A stretch of 63,271 bases of DNA. Source: Pilasporangium apinafurcum (Eukaryota; Oomycota; Peronosporomycetes; Pythiales; Pythiaceae). Below, in pieces: positions 55,601 through 63,271 of this stretch (position 1 is the first letter of the stretch; the number at the start of each line of letters is the position of its first letter). The notes under the pieces are model-generated. The model searched no databases. It saw nothing but the letters and a program-made list of their open reading frames with translations, and was not told the DNA's origin. The stretch lies in NCBI GenBank assembly GCA_001600495.1, contig BCKE01000044.1, forward strand, positions 82,561-145,831, in the 5' to 3' direction. The position numbers were made by a program, and so were the translations under genes.

Positions 55601-56020
55601 AGAAGGAGATACTGCTGTTCGTGCAGAGGCAAGGGGCGGCCCACTTGCACTACCACTACTCACCCCTGGCGCTGTAGGAGCATCAGTGGTGCTAGTGCTT
55701 GTTCGCTTCTTGGACGATCGTTGTTTGGCCTCAGTGGATTGGGTACTATCGTACTTTGGCTCAGCGATTGGAATCCGAGGCACAGTCACAACAGGAGACG
55801 AAGACGGTGGTGTATCGGTCGACAGTGAAGAGGTAGTGGCAGTAGCACCTGCAATGCCCAGACTCGGACCTTGTGGAGCTGTAGCGGTTGAGTAGGAAGG
55901 AGGAGCATCGTGTGACTCCACTCTTCTGGTGCTACTGCTAGAACTCGATTTCTTGCTGGATTTTCTGACGGGCACATTGCTTCCATCGGTTGATGATGGT
56001 GGTCCCTTTGGATCCGACAT
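52694..56020 (-). CDS. DYNC2I1: Cytoplasmic dynein-2 intermediate chain 1 (WDR60-like), five exons, 1003 aa
   Basis: Exons 53418-56020, 53175-53337, 53009-53094, 52813-52939 and 52694-52726 join in frame and end at TGA 52694-52696. The N-terminal half is disordered and charged with a coiled coil ('EKERQAARREAKRQRAKELEEQKKREE') and the acidic 'YGDDGFENYEDDFE' patch characteristic of WDR60. A mid region 'RFFKFLEHAAYVCEILAEEN' precedes a WD40 propeller: 'LSCVWDVNQPNSVLHVLKNEGLITTTCLAP', 'LAGTEDGSLHIWDLR', 'MDDRGILIIWSVIEF', 'EYFLAGYEDGSI.LFHCNIS', 'IQWSKTRPGVFMASFSNALVLVWDL'. WDR60 is an intermediate chain of the retrograde intraflagellar transport motor. The start at 56020 (MSDPKGPP) is preferred over 56089 because the extra 23 residues look untranslated. 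Confidence 0.85.
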
Positions 56021-56245
56021 GATTGGAGTGGTGAAAATGGATGCATTCGCTAATGCAGGACACGAAACGACGCGAAGATATCTCTTCAATTTCTACCAAC
56101 GCGATACGGTTTACATTCCATTATAGCCAATGATAAGGATAGAAGACATTCTTAACCTTTATTCCCCCATTTCTCCCACCGGTGGGATATACTTTGTCGT
56201 GATTTTTTCTTCCTATCGATAGAAATCTGTTTCCAATTCTCCACA

Positions 56246-57630
56246 ATGACATCTTTTCAAGAAAAGCAGATCTCAAGGATTGCGGCTATCATCCAAGACC
56301 GATTTGAGTACGGACTCCTCGCACAAATGTGTAAAGAGCATAGCATCCAAATCGTGATTCACGCTGACCAACAACTTCGTCAAGATAAGAATGAAGACAT
56401 GAAAGCAGGAGAATGCCAAGAAGATCTCTGCTCAAGTGTTAACGTCTTCGTTGTGAGAAGAAATGGAAGGAAGACAGGCAGGAATGCTCAAAAGACTCTG
56501 ATCTCCGAGACTCAGAAAGGATCAAACGATGTAAGATAGATAAACCAAGTCCAAACAGCATCTTGAAAGTAAGGTTGTATCCAACAAAGGAACAGAAGCA
56601 ACTTCTCAACAAGATATTTGGTATCAGAAAATCTTGGAGTGTCCTCACTGACAGAGATGTCAACGCTGCTAGAAACATCTTTTTCAAGAATGAACACCTC
56701 CAGAAGCGTCTTACTAAAGAGAAAGACGAAAGACATGATGGTACCTCCTGGCAGTTACGTTCCCGATACTGTTGTTGGGATCGACCCTGGCACGCGGTCG
56801 CTCTGTACTGTCATTCGTGTGCGAGAAGTTGATGTGGAAGAGAAGGAAGCGAAATGCAACGAAAGGATACCCAAGCAAAGTCAAGCGAAGGAGTCGAAGT
56901 AGAAACGGCGGAAGAAGAAAAGGAAGAGGAGGCGTAAGCACAGTGTTCGACGCAAGCGACCCAGCAACCAGCGATACGGTGTTCAACAAATATCTACGCG
57001 AGACTACAGACATCTCGCCGAAACGAACAAGTGTACGTTCTGACACGAGAAATTGAAGAAGAGAAAACATGAGTACGAAAGGATTATCCGGGAGATGCCT
57101 TCGTTCAAGACAGCGTCGTATGAGCAATATATGACAAACGTCAAATATGTGTGAAGGTACCTCGACTTCTTAGTGAGCTTTGTGCAAGGCATCCATTTTA
57201 CAAATGGGGTTTTCTTCAGTCGAGATTTAGTCGGAAGACGTTGGCACATCTGGCAAAGCGATTGGTAACCCACGCCAAGTCCTCAGGTTTGGATTGGCCT
57301 CGATAACTGGAGTGAATAGGACTTCATCAAGGGTCACGCGCATGGACCCGTGAGCTGGCAAAGCGCGCGGCCGTGCTACAGACCGACGAGTACTGCACGA
57401 GCCAGCGATGCTCCGAGTGCTACCAGCAGCTTGAGGGGACGCCATTTCCGACGAAAGAGACTGATGGAAGCGCAAGCATCAAATTTTCCCGCCGGGTTCT
57501 CTGCTGCAACAACAGCGAGTGCAGAATCACATGGGAACGAGATGTGAATGCGTCAAAGAACATCCTTACATTCGTTATATGTATCCTACATGGATTTCCA
57601 AGACCATTCGAGTTGCAACGATGAGAATAG
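56246..57630 (+). pseudogene. Fanzor (eukaryotic TnpB-like RNA-guided nuclease) relic, copy 3, most complete
   Basis: Landmarks appear in family order across several frames. Basic N-terminal segment 'ERIKRCKIDKPSPNSILKVR' then 'LYPTKEQKQLLNKIFG' (about 56510-56625, the typical TnpB/Fanzor start); RuvC-I 'VVGIDPGTRSLCTVI' (from about 56774); a basic 'KRRKKKRKRRRKH' helix, 'QQISTRDYRHLAETNKCTF' and 'REMPSFKTASYEQYM' (to about 57150); 'RFSRKTLAHLAKRLVTHA' (about 57225-57280); 'RELAKRAAVLQTDEY' then the zinc finger 'CTSQRCSECYQQL...CCNNSEC'; RuvC-III 'WERDVNASKNIL' (57531-57570); tail 'PRPFELQR'. At least three frameshifts and several stops break it. Only ~70 residues separate the N-terminal motif from RuvC-I, far fewer than in intact relatives, so an internal deletion is likely. 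It lies 225 bp from the WDR60-like start, divergent. No transposase or recombinase gene accompanies it. Confidence 0.85.
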
Positions 57631-57660
57631 TGTTGGAAAAGTATCCGTGGACACTGGAGG

Positions 57661-57720
57661 GTCAACAGACTTTTCAAATGTGTCTGCATGGTTAGACCAT
57701 ATTCTGGTAATCGCCAGTAA
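57661..57720 (+). ncRNA. Candidate Fanzor guide-RNA scaffold, 3' of Fanzor copy 3
   Basis: About 60 bp downstream of the last Fanzor codons: hairpin 1 ATGG-TTAGA-CCAT (57688-57700), spacer ATT, hairpin 2 CTGG-TAATCG-CCAG (57704-57717). It aligns with the segment 3' of copy 2 (33365-33436, minus strand), where hairpin 1 reads ACGG..CCGT, so the second pair is T-A here and C-G there. The position matches where TnpB/Fanzor guide RNAs are encoded. Transcription is not shown. Confidence 0.4.
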
Positions 57721-60669
57721 TAAACCAATCAACAGCAGGATTTGGTGATACGCTGTCAAAATTGGTTGTGAATATCTGCTATAAAATATCATTTTTAAGA
57801 ATATTTTTGCTTTTGGTATTCCACAATAGTGTTAAATTGTATGATGACTCATCCTTGTTAAAATATTTTCAAAAATGATATAAAATTAAAGATCTTATGC
57901 ATTAAAAACAAACTCGAGAGGAGATCGTCATGCTCATCCTCTAGCAGTATAACGATCCATTTCGGTCGTCGCAAATGTTAGACATGGGGAGGATACGTAT
58001 AATGTCTAGATAATGCACATGAACTGATGATTCCACAGCAAATCAAAAGTACTGCCAGGCTTTGATTAACGACGCTCACGGGGTGATTGCAAGGATAAGT
58101 ATGTTCCATCGATATTCGTTGAAGAGGAAGATCTCTCGCTTAATCATTTCAGTGGGAATATCTATCCCCTTCCTTCGATGACTATCACCCTTTCTTCCTC
58201 GAAGCCACTCATTAATAGAAAAGAAAGGAGCGCGGCGGTGAGGTATCCATTCTTTGAGCCTTTTGAGAAGGAAGTACGACTCCAAGCAATTAGATTAAAG
58301 AAAGAGAGAGAGGGAAATAAAAAAAAAGCGACATGTGCATTTACGTTTCTGTTTGCCTTGAAGTACAAATAAGAGCGAAGAGGCGGTAGAAATTTGCGTT
58401 TGAATGTTGTGGTCGCCTATATCGCCCATCCGTGGCGCTGTTTCTTTGTTCAGTGGCTTGCTGGATGTGTTCTCTAAGACATATGCATACAATCTGCAAT
58501 CGTTGTGGTTGCGGACTACTAAACTAGTCCTGTTGGAAACTCCTCACTATTACGGCATTGACTATGATGTGGGTGAACACCTAATTTCGATTGGAAGGCT
58601 TTCGATACTCCCATCCAATCCAAAACAAGTCAGTGTGGATGACCAGTGCAACACAGTGAGGGGTAGGGATCTTCTTTTATGTGAATGTACCAACATCCTC
58701 GTTTCGTGCTCAATCGCATGTCGACAATTGGTGTCGTGGCCACGTGTTTTGTATCGGTCCGCAAGTCAAATGAACCATCTGGAGGACCAGTACGAGAGGT
58801 AATGGATTCCTCCACGATCGGTAAATACTGTATACATATATAAATTTTTGTACACAAAATGTCTCCTATATTTAATTAGAGATTAATGGAATATTTTTAA
58901 ATTTGTGGTTTACTGTACACTTTAAGAAGTGGCTCACGGAAAGTAGAAGTGTTCAAGTGCGTGTGAGAACATGGCACTCCCCTTTCGTGATCTGTTCAGT
59001 AGAAGTTGGTAGGTAAAGCAACACAGAGAGTACCCCACAATCTTTTGATGGATACGCTTCATTTTGATGATTTATTGGTCAGGGATATTCAGGCTTGAGC
59101 GATAAAAGGTATACCCAAACGCCATTTTTTTGAACGTCTCCTGTCTGGATGGTTGTTCCGTCCTTTCAGAACACTTTGGATAAACAGAGACGTCGCAATT
59201 TGTATGTCGTCATATGATAGATTACGTGCTGACTGAAGATTCAGTGCGACATGCACGGGTAGTGTTTTCACAAAATGGAAAGCAAAACCCAAAATTCTGC
59301 AGGAGGAGCCCAACTGAATCTCTGTTCGTTTTATCACACCTGACCTCTTTTATGGTAGCACTGGAGTTACTCCCACTATGATAACCCAAAACAACTAGAA
59401 AAGATATTTGTTTGGGTTCTACAAATCCACACACTTTCAACATCTGAACAACACAGACTGTTGCACTAATATTTCATAAAATGGTCATTAAACGAAAAGA
59501 GGTCGTAGCTACATTGGTTGAGAGCCCATCTGCTTTTGATAATTTGTCCATCCCTAATCATGTAATTCTTGTGCTGTGTACTGGGTAAGTTCGACAACAC
59601 TCACACTAATAAAATATTTTTGTGGAACAGAGGAAATATGACGTAGATGAATTTCAAATAAAAAAGTCTAACTTTTATCTAACATTTATAGACTATTTCA
59701 CAATCGTTCTTTTAACGATTTTTTTTGCCAACATCGGAAGTCTATGCTCGCAACAAACCACAAAATATTGAACTGTTAGTTCTTCAACTATTTCTATTTC
59801 GACCGTTTTTGCGCTTGTGGCAGAGGGTAGAGCCCAAATTTGCCTAGGGAAGCCCAAGACAATATCTTTTTATGCATGTTTTATCCTACACTTGCCCATT
59901 TTCTGCAATGAATCCTGCTACCTCAACCCAAAACTACTAAAAGATATTGGTTTGGGCTCTTCGAACTTGACTTGATAGAGAAAAGGGGCAATCCTTCTTC
60001 CCATATCGTCTCGTCTTTTCTGCTATATGTGGGTACCACCTCTGAGAGAGTACCTATTACAAAAAAAAGCCATTTTTAAACTTTAAAATCATCAATACTT
60101 GATTGTAAATTTTATTTTATTACAAAATACGTTAACAATCGCACGCATTTTAAAATTCGTAGACAGAAATTGCCCATCTGCTTCTGATTACAAATTCCCA
60201 TCTTACACATCTGAAACTGGAAGCATGCTAAACTCCATGACTAATTGTATTGACGTTCATGCATTTTATCGACACCAAACAAGATCGACGTGCTGTGTAT
60301 ATATCGCGTACATGTAAAATATGTATATATATATTATTCAATGTATTGAGGCTTGTTGCTAGAAATTCAATGATTTATAGAAAAGCAATTGTGAATTTGA
60401 TTCAGTACCTACCTTTGCACACACACAGCGCACTCTCCTCCTCTCGACAATCTCCCCTTCACAGCTCACTGTATTGGTGGTGTCTCCCTGCCCCCAATAT
60501 ATACGATAAATCGAGGGGTAGGGCGCTTGAATGCTCTTCACGAGCTTCAAACTGTTTCCTCACCACCGGCGTGTCCTTCCCCCTCAACCTCCATACTTTG
60601 TACGATCAACCCACGCACTAGAACCACTCACCAAGCCCACTCACTTCTTCTTCCTCCTCCTCCTCTTCC
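57721..60669. other. 3 kb AT-rich gene desert with degenerate repeats
   Basis: Open frames (for example 58404-58802 plus, 59089-59443 minus) show no domain. Poly-A/T runs and TATATA stretches are common. Two diverged repeat blocks lie at about 59385-59560 and 59930-60190. A pyrimidine-rich tract (60640-60670) leads into the PDR promoter. Confidence 0.45.
59385..60190. repeat. Pair of diverged direct-repeat blocks
   Basis: Block A (59385-59432) and block B (59927-59970) share CCCAAAAC-ACTA-AAAAGATAT-GTTTGGG-TCT. A second shared piece, CCCATCTGCTTYTGAT, follows at about 59527 and 60172. In block A the ends AACCCAAAACA and TGTTTGGGTT form an imperfect inverted repeat. Likely remnants of one unidentified repeat element. 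Confidence 0.5.
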
Positions 60670-60685
60670 TCAGTCTTCAACTTGC
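60670..60685 (+). promoter_or_regulatory. Probable Inr+FPR core promoter of the PDR transporter
   Basis: TCAGTCTTCAACTTGC follows a long pyrimidine tract and matches the elements before the ENT and START genes, about 136 bases upstream of the ATG. A weaker match, TCATTCAGTTCAAGCC, lies at 60772. Confidence 0.45.
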
Positions 60686-60805
60686 CTTCTCAGCAGTAAG
60701 AGCCTGCCAGTCAGTTTTTCCAACCGCAAGACAAGGGAAACCCAAGATCAGGAAAGGAAATCTCAGCTCTTTCATTCAGTTCAAGCCAAGCGAAGCAAAA
60801 AGAAA

Positions 60806-63271
60806 ATGACGGTAACCGATACCGCAGGGTTACTCCAGTCTGAAGACACGGGTGATGTACCGGAAGTCTACAAGTCGCTCAATTTTCGGAGTGCTCAGGA
60901 TTCGTATAAGGCTCGTGATGACGACATGATCAGCCACTACAGTACGATCCGCGCAGACAACCTCGACACAATGCTTTCTGGTGGACTTGAACGATTCTAC
61001 AAGAAGTACAATCATCTCTCCAAGAAGATTAACCTGGCATTACCGACACCAGAAGTGCGTTTTGAGAATCTGTCATTCTCGGTTGATGTGCCCGTTCCGA
61101 AGGAAGCTTCGAACCAGAGAACGGTTGGGACGTACCTGCAGAAGGTGTTTACTCCGTGGGAGAAACCTACTATTACTAAGAAGGAAGTACTGAAGCCGAT
61201 GAGCGGGGTCATCAAGCCTGGCTCCATGACACTGATTCTCGCTAACCCTGGTGCGGGAAAGTCGACTTTCCTTAAGGCTCTTGCGGGGAAACTCCAGAAC
61301 AACAGCAAGACCCACATTGGTGGGGAGATTCTTTACTCAGGCCTTCGTGGTGACCAGATCGATTTAATCAAGTTGGCGGGGCTCGTGGATCAACGCGACA
61401 ACCACATCGCGACGCTGACGGTCCGCGAAACTTTCAAGTTTGCTGATATGTGTATGAATGGACTCCCTGAAGATCAGCCTGAAGAAATGCGTGATATTGC
61501 GGCGTTGAGAACGGAACTCTTCATCCACATCCTTGGTCTTGGGAATTGTGCCGATACCGTAGTGGGCGATGCTCTTCTCCGTGGTGTTAGTGGTGGTGAA
61601 CGGAAGCGCGTTACCATTGGTGAAATGCTGGTCGGTGGTCAGAGTCTGTTCTTGTGTGATGAAATCTCTACTGGTCTTGATAGTGCCGCCACCTTCGATA
61701 TCGTGACGTCGATCCGAACATGGTGCCGTACCCTGGGTGGCTCTGCGGTCGTCGCTTTGCTTCAACCGACACCTGAAGTAGTGGAGCTCTTTGACAATAT
61801 TCTCATGATCAACGAAGGACATCTCATTTACCATGGACCAAGAACTGAAATTCTGAGCTATTTCCAAGAGCGTGGTTTCACTTGCCCACCACGTGTTGAT
61901 CCTGCAGATTTCTTGATTGAAGTCACCTCTGGACGTGGACGCAAGTACGCGAATGGAAATGTTGAGATTAACCGTTTGGCAGTCTCATCGGAAGATTTCA
62001 GCAATATGTTCGTCCAGTCGAGCATTTACAAGAAAACGCATGAAGTTCTCAGTAAGGGTTTCAACGAACATCAATTTGAAAACCCAGAAGACTTCAAAAA
62101 GGCGAANAGTGTCGCTNNACTGGCTCGNTCCAAGGAACAGTCTGAATTTGGTTTGAAGTTCGTTCCGAGTACTTTGCTTCTGCTCAATCGTCAAAAGACG
62201 ATTTGGCTTCGTGATCGACCTCTCTTGTGGGGGAAGCTCTTTGAGGCTCTGATCGTTGGTTTGGTACTGGGCGTGTTGTACTATGAGGCAAATTCGAAGT
62301 ACTATCTTCGAATGATGTTCTTTAGTATCGCAGTGCTTCAACGTCAAGCTTGGCAACAAATCACCATCTCGTTCCAACTTCGCCAGGTATTCTACAAGCA
62401 ACGATCTCGTAACTTCTTCCGAACAATATCGTACTCAATTGCAGAAAATGTTGTCCAAGTTCCGGTGAATTTGGCTGTCTCGTTCATCATGGGCACATTC
62501 TTCTACTTCATGAGTGGCTTGACGAGGACGTTTCCGAAGTACCTCGTCTTCTTATTCATTCTGATGGCATTCCAGCATGCGATTGGTGCTTACATGACAC
62601 TGCTGAGTTCGTTAGCCCCAAGTATTACAATTGGTCAAGCACTCGCTGGTATCTCCATCAGCTTCTTCTTGCTGTTCTCGGGAAATATTATTCTGGCCGA
62701 GTTGATTCCAGATTACTGGATTTGGGTGTATTGGTTCAATCCGGTTGCCTGGGCATTGCGAAGTGTAATGCTCTCCGAATTCTCAAGCAGTCGTTATGAA
62801 GGTGGTACTGGGCGAGCGAAGTTGGAAAGCTTCTCGATCACGCAAGGCACTGGATATCTGTGGTTTGGGATTGCAATCCTGCTTATTTACTACCTTGCCT
62901 TCACATCCTTTAATGCGTTGGCGCTGCATTTCATCCGATATGAGCGCTATTTGGGAGTGACTGGCAAGGCCACCAAGACCGACGATGATGAACCAGATAA
63001 TGTCTACGTCGAAGTTTGTACCCCTGGGGCATCTGGCAAATCTGTTAGCGACGGAGAGCGTGTTAAGGCTGGAGGACTCCCGTTCACTCCAGCCAATCTT
63101 TGCATCAAGGACTTGGATTACTATGTGACACTGCCATCTGGAGAAGAGAAGCAATTGCTCAATAACGTCACTGCTCACTTTGAACCTGGTCGCATGGTTG
63201 CTCTGATGGGAGCTACAGGTGCTGGTAAAACAACATTAATGGATGTCATTGCTGGTCGTAAGACTGGTGGT
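60806..63271 (+). CDS. PDR-type ABCG full transporter, N-terminal part, cut by window end (at least 822 aa)
   Basis: The order NBD-TMD-NBD identifies the pleiotropic drug resistance class. NBD1: 'ILANPGAGKSTFLKALAGKL' (Walker A near residue 148), 'VDQRDNHIATLTVRETFKFA' (Q-loop region), signature 'RGVSGGERKRVTIGEML' near 258, Walker B 'FLCDEISTGLDSAATFDI' and 'LLQPTPEVVELFDNILM'. The first membrane block (residues ~465-715) includes 'RDRPLLWGKLFEALIVGLVLGVLYY' and ends 'PVAWALRSVMLSEFSSSRY'. NBD2 begins 'LCIKDLDYYVTLPSGEEKQLLNNVTAHFEPG', with Walker A GATGAGKTT at the window edge. These proteins export hydrophobic toxins or lipids at the plasma membrane and form large families in oomycetes. 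Four undetermined bases (62107-62128) leave three or four residues unknown. The coding strand stays open throughout. Confidence 0.95.
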   Translation, partial: MTVTDTAGLLQSEDTGDVPEVYKSLNFRSAQDSYKARDDDMISHYSTIRADNLDTMLSGGLERFYKKYNHLSKKINLALPTPEVRFENLSFSVDVPVPKEASNQRTVGTYLQKVFTPWEKPTITKKEVLKPMSGVIKPGSMTLILANPGAGKSTFLKALAGKLQNNSKTHIGGEILYSGLRGDQIDLIKLAGLVDQRDNHIATLTVRETFKFADMCMNGLPEDQPEEMRDIAALRTELFIHILGLGNCADTVVGDALLRGVSGGERKRVTIGEMLVGGQSLFLCDEISTGLDSAATFDIVTSIRTWCRTLGGSAVVALLQPTPEVVELFDNILMINEGHLIYHGPRTEILSYFQERGFTCPPRVDPADFLIEVTSGRGRKYANGNVEINRLAVSSEDFSNMFVQSSIYKKTHEVLSKGFNEHQFENPEDFKKAXSVAXLAXSKEQSEFGLKFVPSTLLLLNRQKTIWLRDRPLLWGKLFEALIVGLVLGVLYYEANSKYYLRMMFFSIAVLQRQAWQQITISFQLRQVFYKQRSRNFFRTISYSIAENVVQVPVNLAVSFIMGTFFYFMSGLTRTFPKYLVFLFILMAFQHAIGAYMTLLSSLAPSITIGQALAGISISFFLLFSGNIILAELIPDYWIWVYWFNPVAWALRSVMLSEFSSSRYEGGTGRAKLESFSITQGTGYLWFGIAILLIYYLAFTSFNALALHFIRYERYLGVTGKATKTDDDEPDNVYVEVCTPGASGKSVSDGERVKAGGLPFTPANLCIKDLDYYVTLPSGEEKQLLNNVTAHFEPGRMVALMGATGAGKTTLMDVIAGRKTGG

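Noticed and set aside
1-63271. CRISPR arrays, prokaryotic operons, ribosome binding sites or rho-independent terminators
   Set aside because: None seen; spliced genes and oomycete-type promoters show this is eukaryotic nuclear DNA.

Overview
The window is eukaryotic nuclear DNA, most likely from an oomycete (Stramenopila); I cannot name the genus. Evidence: compact spliced genes whose introns are mostly 68-110 bp with GTRAGT-type donors; an oomycete-type Inr+FPR core promoter (TCAYTYYNNAAWTTGC-like) at the expected distance upstream of several ATGs; a full-size PDR/ABCG transporter, an ABCB transporter and a nucleoside transporter of protist type; decayed ankyrin repeats of the oomycete 'WLHENR.EGCT' style; and a WDR60-like IFT-dynein chain, which points to a flagellated stage. 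All functions are inferred from protein motifs read by eye; no database search was run.

Layout. 0-4.2 kb: a Fanzor (eukaryotic TnpB) relic cut by the left edge, an equilibrative nucleoside transporter, then 2.1 kb without a recognisable gene. 4.2-11.4 kb: a six-exon choline-transporter-like gene and a five-exon P4-ATPase flippase, both on the minus strand. 12-14.5 kb: SURF2-like gene (+) facing a four-exon biotin synthase (-). 14.5-18.4 kb: gene-poor, with a decayed membrane-protein gene and a START-domain gene. 18.4-28.7 kb: FAR1/GCM-type zinc-finger protein, FAM185A-like protein, eIF3i, an EF-hand protein, a 1078-residue unknown protein and a helical-repeat protein. 30.7-35 kb: secreted RNase T2, an ankyrin pseudogene, a second Fanzor relic and mitochondrial malate dehydrogenase. 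35.6-47.7 kb: nuclear-looking WD40 protein, RNase Z (five parts of the fold rebuilt across four exons), a DUF1769-PH-DUF547 protein and a DnaJ/CAP-Gly fusion. 48.5-56 kb: ABCB transporter and, tail to tail 31 bp away, a WDR60-like dynein-2 intermediate chain. 56.2-57.7 kb: the longest Fanzor relic. 57.7-60.7 kb: AT-rich gene desert with degenerate repeats. 60.8 kb to the end: N-terminal part of a PDR-type ABCG transporter.

Most genes are unrelated housekeeping, membrane-transport or lipid-handling functions; there is no pathway cluster. The most interesting signal is the set of three broken Fanzor copies. Copies 2 and 3 carry, just 3' of the coding remnant, a short alignable non-coding segment with the same two-hairpin order and one compensatory base-pair change. 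This is a candidate guide-RNA (fRNA/omegaRNA) scaffold for this Fanzor family.
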